Shown here one piece after another: positions 11,859 to 22,672 of a DNA stretch of 64,000 bases. The DNA is from Omphalotus guepiniiformis (taxonomy: Eukaryota > Basidiomycota > Agaricomycetes > Agaricales > Omphalotaceae). Below the pieces are notes generated by a model, which saw only the letters and a program-made list of their open reading frames with translations, had not been told where the DNA came from and did not search any database. Location of the stretch: the NCBI GenBank assembly GCA_028554645.1, contig JAQOOI010000080.1:930001-994000 (forward strand), read 5' to 3'. How positions within the stretch are numbered: the first letter of the stretch is position 1; each line of letters opens with the position of its first letter. The position numbers and the translations under genes were made by a program.

Positions 11859-13613
11859 ATGGAAATGTCACACAGAATGGGTACTGTTCGTCCTGGAAGT
11901 GTATTTAGCGTTCGCGATTTCTCTTTTGACGACAATGATATGGACGTCGACGCGATGATGCACAACATCGCTGCGAACAGCCGCCATAATCCTGTTGATC
12001 GCAGTGATAGCATGTCTTTTATGCTAGACTTGGACGACGATGTTGCTCTGGCTATAGCAATTCAGGACTCTGTGGAGTCTGCGTATCTGGATGACCTTCG
12101 AAGATCCCAGGCATGGGATCAGGTCTCATCGCACCGTCTCCCTGAGTCCGTGCTCGGCCACTACTCTCACACTAGCCCTGTCGCTTCATCGTCTAGGCTA
12201 CTACCAGAAACCAGAACTCGCCGAACATCGTCACGTTCATCACGCCACGCCATTCCCGACTCTCCCAGCAATTCTCATCCCCAGTATAGCGCACCACCAT
12301 CGCAATTCACTAATGACTACGTTCATGATAATTCTACCTCATCGGATACACCTTCAGTAATTTCGCACCGCTCGAATCTTTCTCTCCGGACGGTCTCTTC
12401 AAGTTCAGGCTCGACGTCTGATGTAACACACGCTTCAAAGCGATCTTCTGTTGATGTTGCAGCGCAAACATTGCAGAGGGCTTTTTCTGGTTATCAAGGT
12501 CTATCGCGAGCGAATAGTACCAGGAGTACACAAGAATCTTCGATGCCCCGGCACACTCCCATTGATACCCATGCCGAGTTACTAAAATACAGAGATATAT
12601 TTGCTCCTCGTGATACCGTGTTCTCGTGCCTTACTTGTGGTCATTCTGTATCTACTGAAGACAGCCATCAGGTATGTTTTCATGACTACGTATTTGTGCT
12701 AGTCTTGTTCTGAAGTGTAATATTCCAGCCGCTCACAAGCCCACCTCCATATCAGCCTTCAATCTATCCTTACATTCATCTAATCTGTCCTAATACTACT
12801 TGCCATCAAGTTTACTGTCGGGGATGCCTCAAACCGCAAACGTGTCCACCTCAACGCACTTCATCTCGGGACAGCTCTCCCCACTCATCTCAAAATCGCC
12901 CTTGTTGCTCCCGCGTGACTGCCATTGGTGTTTTCAAAGCGCTGGTACGCTTTGAAGAGGTATACCCTGATGTCGTCGTCCACGCGAGGTCGACACGGTC
13001 GACATTTTCTTCAGAATCTGGGAAACATAGATCCTCAGTCTGGAAGATAGAAGGATCAGAGCGTTGCGCGGTGCAACTACTGCAAGTGGTTCGAGATCTC
13101 GTCAAATCGAGTAGCATTCATCCCATCATTCCCTCCTTAATCCGTCTTTCCCTGGTTCCGAAGCTTATTACGACACTCCTTCAGCAAAAAGACTTACGAT
13201 TCTGGATTGATCATAGCAATATTCTGCTGGCAACTCTCTCGCTACTGCGCGCTTTCATGGACTGTTCGAATAACGAAATGCAGGCAATCGTTATGCATCC
13301 TTTACCAGATCCAGCCGGTAATGGATCTGGAGGGGGTCTGCGGCTATTGACGATAGAGCATCTCGGTCCAGACGCTGGCGAGTCTCGGACACGATGGGCA
13401 GGAAGTTCTAAGGAAGCTTCTCATGTACCCGCTAGCTTATCCGATCCGGTGTCTTCGACAAAACCCATTTACACTCTCATCAGAGAGCTCGATCCTCATC
13501 GAATGCAGTGGACTAAGCTGGCCGAGCGCATGAGCTTTCCACCCACTATTGAGAAGATCTGGGCTCTTGGGGACGGGGTCATGTACGTGCTCTTGCAGGG
13601 GTCAATGTTATGA
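11859..13613 (+). CDS. Cys-rich RING-like protein with an N-terminal ubiquitin-interacting motif
   Basis: About 565 residues from two exons, 11859-12671 and 12729-13613. Residues about 57-72 read DLDDDVALAIAIQDSVES and fit the ubiquitin-interacting motif pattern (acidic cap, A-hydrophobic-x-x-S). A Ser/Thr-rich disordered stretch follows. A zinc-ligand-like region then begins with FSCLTCGHSV and continues in exon 2 with ICPNTTCHQVYCRGCLKPQTC and PCCSRV, resembling a RING or other zinc-binding fold without exact RING spacing. The C-terminal half is a globular helical region (DLVKSSSIHPIIPSLIRLSL, NILLATLSLLRAFMD). A role in ubiquitin signalling is an inference from the UIM and Cys pattern. The 3' end may be wrong: skipping 16 nt at 13583-13598 would continue the frame for 22 more residues to a stop at 13666-13668. 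Confidence 0.7.
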
Positions 13614-15281
13614 AACAGGTTTTCATCTGGTTGAAGAGGAATATGAGCTGGTAGGGCCCCAGTCGTAGGACTATCTGCAATTTCTATATTACTTGATTCG
13701 TCAGGCTCTGGTAGCCAGTGGACTAATGTTATCACGCAGTGGATAGCTAGTTATTGTATCATTAGTCTCCTAGCTGGGTATTCTTGTATCTCATTCTGTC
13801 TCTTGCTATGTCTCTTGCTATGTAGCATTGGTGTACCGTCCGTATGTTGACACACGATAGGTTCATGTATTTCAATCTTTCCAAGGCTGTGGTTTAGAAA
13901 TTGTGTGAAGAACTTGCATAGTGAGATTCCCAGTCTGCAACACACCTGCGCCCAATGGAGATGGTCGCATCCCCAGTGATCTAAGTATCAGATTCTACTG
14001 CGCCGTGTCTGGAGCCGCAAAGACCCAGGAGACATGGATCTCCGCCGAAGTTCTTTGCATCGGGATAGATAGGTCAAACTAAGGCTATTCCGTTCACCTA
14101 TAGGTCAAGGGCCAAGGGTAGATTGATTGTCAGTTCACCGTTAGTAAGTACTGAGCGCCCCAACTCATCAGGTTTAGTCAAAGAAGTGTGAAGTGGGGTG
14201 TATCAATACAGCCTCTGTTGTCGGCCCTGAACAGTTATTTCAGCTTCAGAAGACTCAACGAAGGTGTGCACGATCAGTGAAGCAAACTGCCTGAGCAAAC
14301 CGTAGAGGGAAAATACTCATTGCCTAAACCACAAAATCCAGAAACGACAAAAGGGGTCCGACGATGAGGTTATCTCTAACGGAGGCTCAATTACCCCTCC
14401 TTCTCAATAGCTGCGGTATGACTGAAAGAAACACTAGAATTAGTGGTGACGAAATCATAGCAGAAACCACGCATATGCTGAGCATTGCCATTATGTTAAT
14501 GACCGAACGTCGAGAAGCTCATAGAGGAAAGAGAGAATATGAAAGTATGATGGATGATGCAAGTGTGAGTACTAGTAGGGGAATGTTACCGCAGGAGAGA
14601 ACATGCGCGATACACGTGTTCGTTCTGTGTGGTTCTGTGTACGCGTTGAAGATCGCGCTCTTTGTCTCTCCACCACGCCCGTTCATGGGGAGCTCCTTGC
14701 TCAGCGTCTAGCACGTTCACAAAGTTACTTGCCTTAGGTTTCCCTACATTCATCGACCCGATTCTGTCCGTGGCCTGCCTATGTAGCTCGATTTGTCGAT
14801 GAACTCTCGGTCCTTCGGGTCATAGCCCCAATATAACAACCTTCATTGTTCAGACCTCAGAGCCGCATAAAAATTCGCTAAGGATCACCGGCGAACCTGT
14901 GACAGTGTCTGGTGGCCACTCTTACCCGTTATTTCAAGGCGTGCGCTCATCAATTATTGTACTGAACATCTGAGATGGACCTCTGCGCACAACATGGAGT
15001 TGCGTTCGAGCAGTGGACTTTTATTGGGCTGGACTTGGAAGTAATTCTCACCAGCTTGAACCAGACTCTCCTAAGCCCACCGTAGCTGGATGTCCCCCGG
15101 TTACATCCTCGATTATATTAACTCTTGCCTTTGATTGCTATTGGCCGCGACTCTTCCGCGAGGCTGATCAGTCCTTTGAAACCCACCTCATTGCGAGGCT
15201 TCTCTCCCTTGTATAAAGAGTTGGACTTGTAAAACATTCTCTAGCCGCTGTGTTCGCCCTGTCCCTCTCTGGTTTGAAGCA
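13614..15281. other. Gene-poor stretch
   Basis: About 1.6 kb without a supported gene. It contains a 13-nt tandem repeat (TGTCTCTTGCTA type) near 13795-13825 and an open frame at 14364-14711 (115 codons) with no recognisable family, no clear splice partners and biased composition. The last 100 bp before 15282 look like a promoter and pyrimidine-rich leader for the next gene. Confidence 0.5.
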
Positions 15282-16241
15282 ATGGCTATGGTCTTTCCTG
15301 CATACGATACTTACGACCACTATGGTTACGGTGGTGCTCCGACTCTTCCTCTGTCCCGCCGCCAGTCCATGGCCTATGGCGGAGGCTATCCGTATGACCA
15401 TGGAATGTACAGTGATCCCATGTACAGTAACCCTGAGGTATGTGCTACTTCTGCGCTGCGTTCTTCCGTTGCATACTCATGATAGCTCGTTCTAGTACTC
15501 TTCATATTATGGCCAGCCATCGGGTGCTGGGCTCATGAACCACCGTCTCATCGCACCCAGTACGTTCACTTATTCAGCTTGTTGATTATCTGGTTCTGAA
15601 CGACGGTATCATCAGCAGCATATGATGACTTGACCGTTCGCGAGCCGTATTATCCTGAAATGCGACCAATGTCAGCGATGGGTATGCCTCGGATTCGAAG
15701 GCATTCTACAGTTTCATTCGTTCCAAGACCTCCCCCTATGGATGCATTTCGGCGTGCAAGCTCAATTCAAATCAAGTTTAGACGCAGAGGCAGCCTCCTG
15801 GCTGGTGTATCTCTGGCAGAAGCACAGTCGCATGTCAGGCTTTCAAATAATGAAAGTTACACACTTCATGACTTGCACTGTGATAGAAGGAATACTATAT
15901 ATCTCAAAGTCAGGGTAAGCAACAGACTAACTTTCCGACCGTGGCACGGAGGACTCATCTCCCGCTTGTTTATTAGTGGGCTGGTTACAACTCGATGACA
16001 TACGAAATTCCCCTGGAGTCGTACGAGGGACACATCAGCCTGTCGACACTCGCCAGACGGGTGTCTCGGGCGTGTGTACATTATCTCCAAGTAAGTAAGA
16101 TCGATAACTGCTGCGCTAGAATGGTGAATGCTGATCTACATATAGGCTAACATGATACCTGTTCCATGGGATCGCGTGGAACTACATCATCTCGAGGAGG
16201 TTGGGCATGGCGTGTGGCAACCCATGTTGTCAGCTCGGTAG
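15282..16241 (+). CDS. Conserved basidiomycete protein, DUF6741-like
   Basis: Five or six exons. The N-terminus is Tyr/Gly-rich and disordered (DTYDHYGYGGAPTLPLSRR, GGGYPYDHGMYSDP). The middle contains PRIRRHSTVSFVPRPPP and a basic block KFRRRGSLLAGVSLAEAQS. The conserved C-terminal part is WAGYNSMTYEIPLESYEGHI, LSTLARRVSRACVHYLQ and PVPWDRVELHHLEEVGHGVW, ending QPMLSAR at 16241. The C-terminal block is a signature I associate with an Agaricomycete family of unknown function (DUF6741). The RRRGS and RRHS sites are possible kinase targets. No membrane segment or signal peptide. The family name is from memory and would need a profile search. Confidence 0.72.
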
Positions 16242-16738
16242 CCCTGTAACGTTCATGCCCGCCCAAAAATCCTTCCCCTCATCGAGTGTCTATAATTGAC
16301 GACTTCATTCCAACTTATTTGCTGCATTTTCTTTGTTACTTCCTCACGGTTTCTTCTCTTCAGTGTATACTCATGTAGATCTAAATATGTAAGCACAACA
16401 TCCTGCCACGACTGGAACAATTCCTCTCGACCATCATAATGCCTTGATGATATTTCACTATATAGCCTTGCGATTTGACATCGGCTTCATAGTCTTCTTA
16501 TGATTCATGTACTTCTAAGTAGTTTTTAGCCTCGAGCATTACATAGCTTAATTAACGATAAGTAGATAAAGTTTACTCACAGATCCTCGTCATAATCACC
16601 GTTGGATCATCACAGTGAATTCGAAGGACAACAGGGAAATGGACACCCGGACCTCGGGCAAACTACCATGAATGTACTATAATACAGGAAGAATGCAATA
16701 TGTCATACTTTGTACAAATGCATGCAATGGTTGAACGT
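16242..16738. other. Convergent 3' intergenic region
   Basis: 3' flanks of the DUF6741-like gene (+) and nucleoside transporter (-). AT-rich with several TATA/AATAA-like stretches but no supported gene. Confidence 0.6.
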
Positions 16739-18359
16739 TCATTCCAAAAAAGGGTTACAGGCACAAACTGCGCCGCGGACAGCGAAACTCGCTATACTCC
16801 CAAGCACCAGGCCTCCCACTAGGCAGAACTGCGACACTGTAGCCGCGACGTCTATATCTTCACGGCGACCGCGTAGTCTGGGGTTGTGCTCCAGAGACGG
16901 AGCTGACATCAAGCACATACTCGAGACATAACCATTCGACATCCCAAACACAAACAATATCAACATAAACAGGAAATCCGAGTTGATGATCGGGGCCGTA
17001 GGTATAGGAGAGGATGATGGCTTCTTCACGTTGCACATAAGGAATAATGCAATGAAAAGGGTCCGCGAGAGCGACAAGGCAAGCAGTCGTCTGGCGGACC
17101 ATATCAGAAGTCGAGGAATGGAACAGATGTAGCGGCCCATGAAGTCACCAAGGCCAAAGACCAGAAAGTGAACGGAGATGAAGAGTAACGGGTGAATATT
17201 GGGATTGGTCGGTTGGATGGAAGTAGTGATAGGTGGAAAGACGGCCTAAACGACTCATGTTAGAAACGTGTTTGTGCATTGGTATGGAAGAACCGCGCAC
17301 TAGTGTTACTGTGAAGACGTATGCCACCCCAATTTCAAAGAGGAGATTCGTTTTCGCCATTCTCCAGATGCGAACTTTCTCGCTAAACCCATGGGAGGGC
17401 CCGTTTGATACTAGAGCACGGTGCTCGTCCGCGGTGCCATCATTCTTCGTTGGCTCTAATGATCCTGCGACGACATGGTATGCAGGCATAGATACCAACC
17501 ATTTTTGCGCAGCCGCAGATACTAGTAGGAATATAGTTGAAAGGCCGAAGAATATAAATGCCGACCTTTCTTCCGGGTCTCTTGCTCTAATCTCGATGGT
17601 TTCGGAACCAGCATGCACGGAAGCAAGTGCACTTAGAACTTGTACGCTGCTAACGACAACCGCGACAGCAGCTTGTCCGGAAAGCATTGCTTGGACTGCA
17701 GTAGGACCGAATAGGGACGCTACGGCGATGACGGAAGTCTGCAGGTAGGATCCAAGAGCGGCTTGAGCGACACCATTTAGCAGAACGAAGGAGAAGAAGA
17801 TTCCTGGAGAAAACGTGACAAGGGTGCTGAATGTGAGCAGAAGATTGAGAGCACAGAGTCCAATGAGAGTAATAAATGTTCTGCGCGATGGAGATGTCTT
17901 AGCAGAAGTGGAAATTGATTAGACTAATTTCATGAAATGAAAACGGGGTCGGCATACCTGTTTCGATGTTGCTGTCGCATGTGCCAGACAGAGGAAATTT
18001 GCAGCGGTAAAGGTTGTCGATAGGTACGAGCTGAAGGTGGATCTTAACGGAGATTCAGCAAGCCTGGACAAGAAGTATGGTGTGGCGGTTATCAAGGCTA
18101 GTTTACTGCGGTGAGATTAAATACAGACAATGAGAACGGTCTTACCGTTCCATGGGAGTAGCACTGCACATCCTAACACGAAATGTATCCACCGTATTCG
18201 GGCATCCACGGAGGCGTGGTGTGCATGAGTAGATGATAATGGTGGGGCTTCTTCCTCACTATCAAGTTCAATGTCGGGGTCGTCTGAAAGAACAGGATTC
18301 GAAGCAACTGGTGCTTGAGGGATGGGATGGTACAATGCTTCTGGTGATGAAGGAGACAT
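16739..18359 (-). CDS. Equilibrative nucleoside transporter (SLC29/ENT family)
   Basis: A multi-pass membrane transporter of nucleosides, on the plasma membrane or vacuole. It starts at 18359 with an acidic cytosolic N-terminus (SDDPDIELDSEEEAPP). The first helix carries the ENT hallmark FVLGCAVLLPWNG. Further helices include TLVTFSPGIFFSFVLLNGV, GSYLQTSVIAVASLFGPTAV followed by QAMLSGQAAVAVVVSSVQ (the helix 4-5 signature), AFIFFGLSTIFLLVSAAAQK, a long hydrophilic loop, and a C-terminal block LLFISVHFLVFGLGDFMGRY. The last helices read GLVLGSIASFAVRGAVC, with the stop at 16739. Helix spacing is compatible with the usual 11 TM segments. Four to six introns. An ACGCGT occurs 17 nt upstream of the ATG, possibly by chance. 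Confidence 0.9.
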
Positions 18360-18512
18360 GGACGTCGATTACAGAGACGCGTCTACTGCCACCGGCAACC
18401 CCGGGCAAAAATGCCTTACGTGCCAAATTGAGCAGTCAGATATTTCATTACTAGTTTTGTTGGAATTAGACTATGCAGTATATTATTCTTCCAAGGACGA
18501 GACAATGAACTA

Positions 18513-19798
18513 CTAGACGGAGACCGTCTTGGGAACGACCTGGTTGGGTTCTTCCTTCAAAGTCAACTCTGTGAGTCTGCGACTCTGTTTCGCCTCCTTG
18601 GCAACTTTCCTGCGAATCTTCCTCTGTAATTTAGCCTGTCCTCCACTAGCAACCCATCTTGCCAGTCTGACAGATTTCTTGCTCTCCTCCAGCGCCTGTC
18701 GCCATTTGAAAGCAGCCTCTGCCCGTGCCACCGACTGAGTACGACCATTCAACTCCTTCAACTCTGCCTGAATGAACTCATTCAGTAGAGCTTTCTTTGA
18801 GGCATGGAATGCCTGCCAGCGTTTCATTTTCTTGGCGCGAGAGTGAGGATTCGCCAGCTCATTTGAAAGGAACAACTCCACTGGAGGCTGAGTGCCGGCG
18901 AAAGCGCGTGCTTGTCTGGCGTTATATAAAGCGCTCAGGAATTCTTTTTCGGTTGGTATTCTCGGCATAGGGCCGTCCAATGAGGGGGTAAATGGAGGAG
19001 GCTTGTAGGTGACCTTCGATACTTCCTCCTTCGTTGTATCATACGACGTTGCTGCACACTATCAATCAAAACTGTAATTCAAATTTCAGGGAGAATGCTT
19101 ACGCTTTGCGTGCAGACGAGGCTCTTTTTTGGGCCAAGGTATACGTATACGGTTGTCCTTGGATTGAGGGATGACTGGGGTAGTCTTTACTGCGAACCTG
19201 TCCCACTGGTACCGGTGCAAATAGGGATTCCATACAGCCGCCGAAGTTCCTAATCTCTGCGCAAAAACACTTTCAATGCGAGTTAGAACAGTCTACACCC
19301 AGCACAAAATCCTCGAGAACATACGGGATATTTCGTGGTTCAGTTTCTCCTGGCTTTAGAGGAAACTCGTACTCTCCCAGAAAGAGTTGACACCTGGCAT
19401 AATGGTAGTTCTTATTCCTACCCTTATGGGCATCGGGCTGTATAAATAAGTGAGTTTGATTACAATAAAATGCGAAAGCAAAGAAGGATAGAACTCACGG
19501 CTCCCTTTCCCATCCCGCGGATGTAAACACGATTCCTGAACCTATTTATTGCCAGCACTTCCTGCACAGCGCTACTCTTATCACCAAGCAGTCGTACGTG
19601 ATCTCCGGGGACGATATTCCAATATTTGACACGATCCTGTGCGCTGACCACCTTCCGGCTGAATACCTGGTGTGACGGCTTCTTCAACTGCCTCTTAAGA
19701 AACCTGTCGATAGGCAGTAAGTGTCGAAAATTCGTCGTCCAAGAGTTCTTGGTAATGGCATTGACAATATCTGCCTTCGTCAGCCTGCGCAAAGGCAT
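18513..19798 (-). CDS. Mitochondrial large-subunit ribosomal protein uL24m
   Basis: A component of the mitochondrial 54S subunit. The start at 19798 gives a basic N-terminus (MPLRRLTKADIVNAITKNSW). The KOW motif core is WNIVPGDHVRLLGDKSSAV followed by EVLAINRFRNRVYIRG. Later exons read RNKNYHYARCQLFLGEYEFP, WNPYLHRYQWDRFAV and then a long C-terminal extension (18980-18513) rich in Lys, Arg and Ala, predicted helical (ARQARAFAGTQPP, KEAKQSRRLTELTLKEE). The long C-terminal extension is normal for fungal mitochondrial uL24 (yeast Mrpl40 type). Four exons. No separate cleavable presequence is obvious; the basic N-terminus may serve for import. Confidence 0.88.
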
Positions 19799-20066
19799 GG
19801 CGGCAGACGGACTCTGAGTCTAAGTCTGAGCTTGGGATGAGTGGAAATTTGAAAAGTAACAAAGTCGGAGGATCTTTTCATCACGTGCCTTCGCGTCCTT
19901 GAAGAATCAAGCGGTCTGCGAACGATTTTCAATCCGGCACTCATGAATCTTTCAAAATTGTTCGAATACACAGCAAGAACTACAGTACAACAGCAATACT
20001 AGAGACTAAGAAAAGGCGTCATCAATGTTTGACTTGTGACTGTCTAGATAGAAGTATTTATGAAGG

Positions 20067-22491
20067 TCAGCCTTGCGGCGCTTTCGAGAGTCCCCAAGCC
20101 GTCGCCGATGCGCTGGGCTCCTCAGACTCCAGAGTCTGGAGAGGAGTCAATGACGCTAACTTGGTGTTACGATAAGACACAAGCATACCTCAAGAAGCAT
20201 TCCCAAGACTTGATCGACTTCAGCAGGGGGTATACCACCACATCCGGCACCTATTAGCCGTCGATAGTCTGCCATCCTACCACTAGTCCCAGACTCGGCT
20301 TGGAATGAGACCAACTCATCGAAAATCTGCTTTCTACGTTTTCGATGATGAGTTATTTCAGCACGCAACGCGTCGCAAGCACGTTGTAAATCTTCAGGGT
20401 CTGGTGGAACATCCGCATAGAGTACCTGAAGATCCGAGATATCCTCTACCTGCGTAGAGGCTTTACGCTTACCTCTCGTCCGCTCCCTGTCCGTATTGGG
20501 CTCCCCTTCAGGTTCCTCATCCACGCGGAAAGTGGCTGTAGCCGGGGTTAAGGCTAATGCCCCGCCCGCTGCTGTACGAATGTGTCTTTCACGCATCTCT
20601 TCGTCCTTCACCCACTTCTCCCATCCTAGTCTATATCTTCTCCCCATTCGCGACTGTAGCTCTGCCTCCATGTCAGTAAGAGTCTGCCGCGTCTGTGAAA
20701 GGCTTTCAGATTGTGTGCGAAGGTGGCCTACTGCTCGTTGGCTCTCTAAAATCTCAGCTTGGATATTAGTGAGTAGGGCATGAGCTTGAGTCGTATCGCG
20801 TTCTTTATCCCGCAGTTCCTGGTCAAATGATGCCGCAAGACTGTCAAGCATAGTTGTCATATCGTTGACGCAACGAGTGCTGGCTCTCTGGCCGGCTACA
20901 GAGTAATGAAGAGGTGGGCGATCGCCATTAGCAGGAGCATATGAATAGTTGGGAGCCGAATGAGGTGGTGGAAAGGCTACCTGCGCATTTCGGTACGACA
21001 TTGACAACACGCGGGACGGTGGAACAGGAGAAGAGCGGAATCGCTCATCTTCAAGAATGTAGTCCTCTGTGCTCTTTCCATCGTTGTTGACCACTTTAGG
21101 ATCAGCTCCATGGTCGATCAAAATCTTGACCAGACGTTTGCTACGACAACGAGCAGCCATCGTCAGTGCCGTCTCGCCATCCTCGTCCTGGAAGTTGATG
21201 ACATCCGCCAATTCTTTCGGGTAGTCAGCCAATCGACCAAGGATCGTTTCCATATAGTAGCGCGCGGCATGTGTTTTCCCTTTTGACATTGCGACGTCTA
21301 CTACATGGTGAAACACCGTCCGATTATAATTATCGATGTTGAGAGTGGATCGGTGTAAAAGTTCGTATAATTCTGGAAATTTACGAACGTCGTAGTTGTT
21401 CGCAAACATCACACTACGCATGAGGGGAGTTTGTCCAGCTTTATTGACTTTGAAGATGTCTGCACCAGCTGTGAGAAGTAGCTTAACAATCCGTATGCGG
21501 CCCATCGCGCAAGACCAGTGTAGAGCGGTGTGACCATCGTCATCAATAGCCATGTTGGGATCAAAGTCGGGAGGAGGTGAGATGAGAATCGTAGGAACCT
21601 GATTCGTGTCTGAAATAAAATACTCCAAAATTTGGTCTCCGTAGGCACGAGCATCGTTGGGTTCTTCGCGCCTCTCCTCATCAGATGATGCATGGCCATC
21701 GCCCGCTTGTCGACGGTGCTTTCTGCGAGATTCGACACCATTGGATGTGTGAGGTGCAGGACTGTTTATCGGGGAAGGGGTGCGTGAACTCGAAGATGCT
21801 TCAGAAGGGGACGGCGTCATTGATCCGTCTTCGGAACCAGCCACAGTTAGGGTATCATGATCAGTTTCTGGGTCAGCTTCTACAGCCTGTCTTCGAGACG
21901 AACGCGTGCTAACTGCGGATCCTCCACCAAGTGAGTCGGTAGCAGTTGCTCGACGAGCTGGTCGAGTGGCCGCGGCAGACACGAGATGCTTCGGGGCCAG
22001 GGGAGGGCTCTTCGCAGCTGGTTGAAAGTCGATGATGGGTCGTAATAGATTCTCGCAGTTGTATTGTTTTGCGAGAACTAGCCCGCGTTCCAGTGGAATC
22101 CAAGTTCCTGCGAAAAAGTCAATTTAAATCATCAGTTATGTATGAAAGTTATACCAACCTTGATATTTTCCGTATCCGCCTTGTACCTTTTCGTGTTCTC
22201 CTTTCTGTACCTCACGCTCAAGTACACGAGTACGTTGAGGTTTATCGAAACCCGCCACTTTCAGGATCTGTGTCGCGTTCAGCCAAGCGTCGGCGCGCCT
22301 TCGCATGACGGCGACCCCTTTACACATCCTACACGTGTAACATCAATAAAAGTCGTGTATAGTCGCGCCAAATATTACTTGCATTTCATACACCGGTATA
22401 CCACTGTAAGTGGCCTGGATACAACCATGAACAGGACGGTGAGAGAACATGATACGCAAGCACGTACCTTGAAAATCTGAGGATCCGGCAT
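20067..22491 (-). CDS. MBP1: APSES/KilA-N transcription factor MBP1 (MBF DNA-binding subunit)
   Basis: The DNA-binding subunit of MBF, which activates G1/S genes through MCB (ACGCGT) elements. It starts at 22491 with MPDPQIFK. The APSES domain follows: [10 protein letters not shown], then [52 protein letters not shown]. Ankyrin repeats lie around 21550-21050 ([53 protein letters not shown]). A coiled coil ([20 protein letters not shown]) and the basic stretch [13 protein letters not shown] follow. A last small intron near 20190-20130 gives a C-terminus [11 protein letters not shown] ending APQG, with the stop at 20067. Intron 2 (22329-22382) is best read as GC-AG; this restores [15 protein letters not shown], matching basidiomycete orthologues. 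SAM50 is divergent from it with a 180-bp gap. Confidence 0.93.
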
Positions 22492-22672
22492 GCTCAGACT
22501 GGTACACAGACGAGTTCTAGTACTGAGATATATTTCAAGCTTGGTCGTGTACTGGCTAAAGCAAGAAGAAATGAATGGCTAGGGAGTTCTGCCCTTGGAC
22601 CTCGAATGAACGTACACTTGGAACGCGTGAATAAACAAACCCAAACAATCCTCTCCCCGAACCATCCGAATC

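Noticed and set aside
14364..14711. 115-codon plus-strand ORF in a gene-poor stretch
   Set aside because: No family resemblance and no splice-linked neighbouring frames.
18376..18381. ACGCGT next to the nucleoside transporter ATG
   Set aside because: Single hexamer within the expected chance number; this gene is not a typical MBF target.
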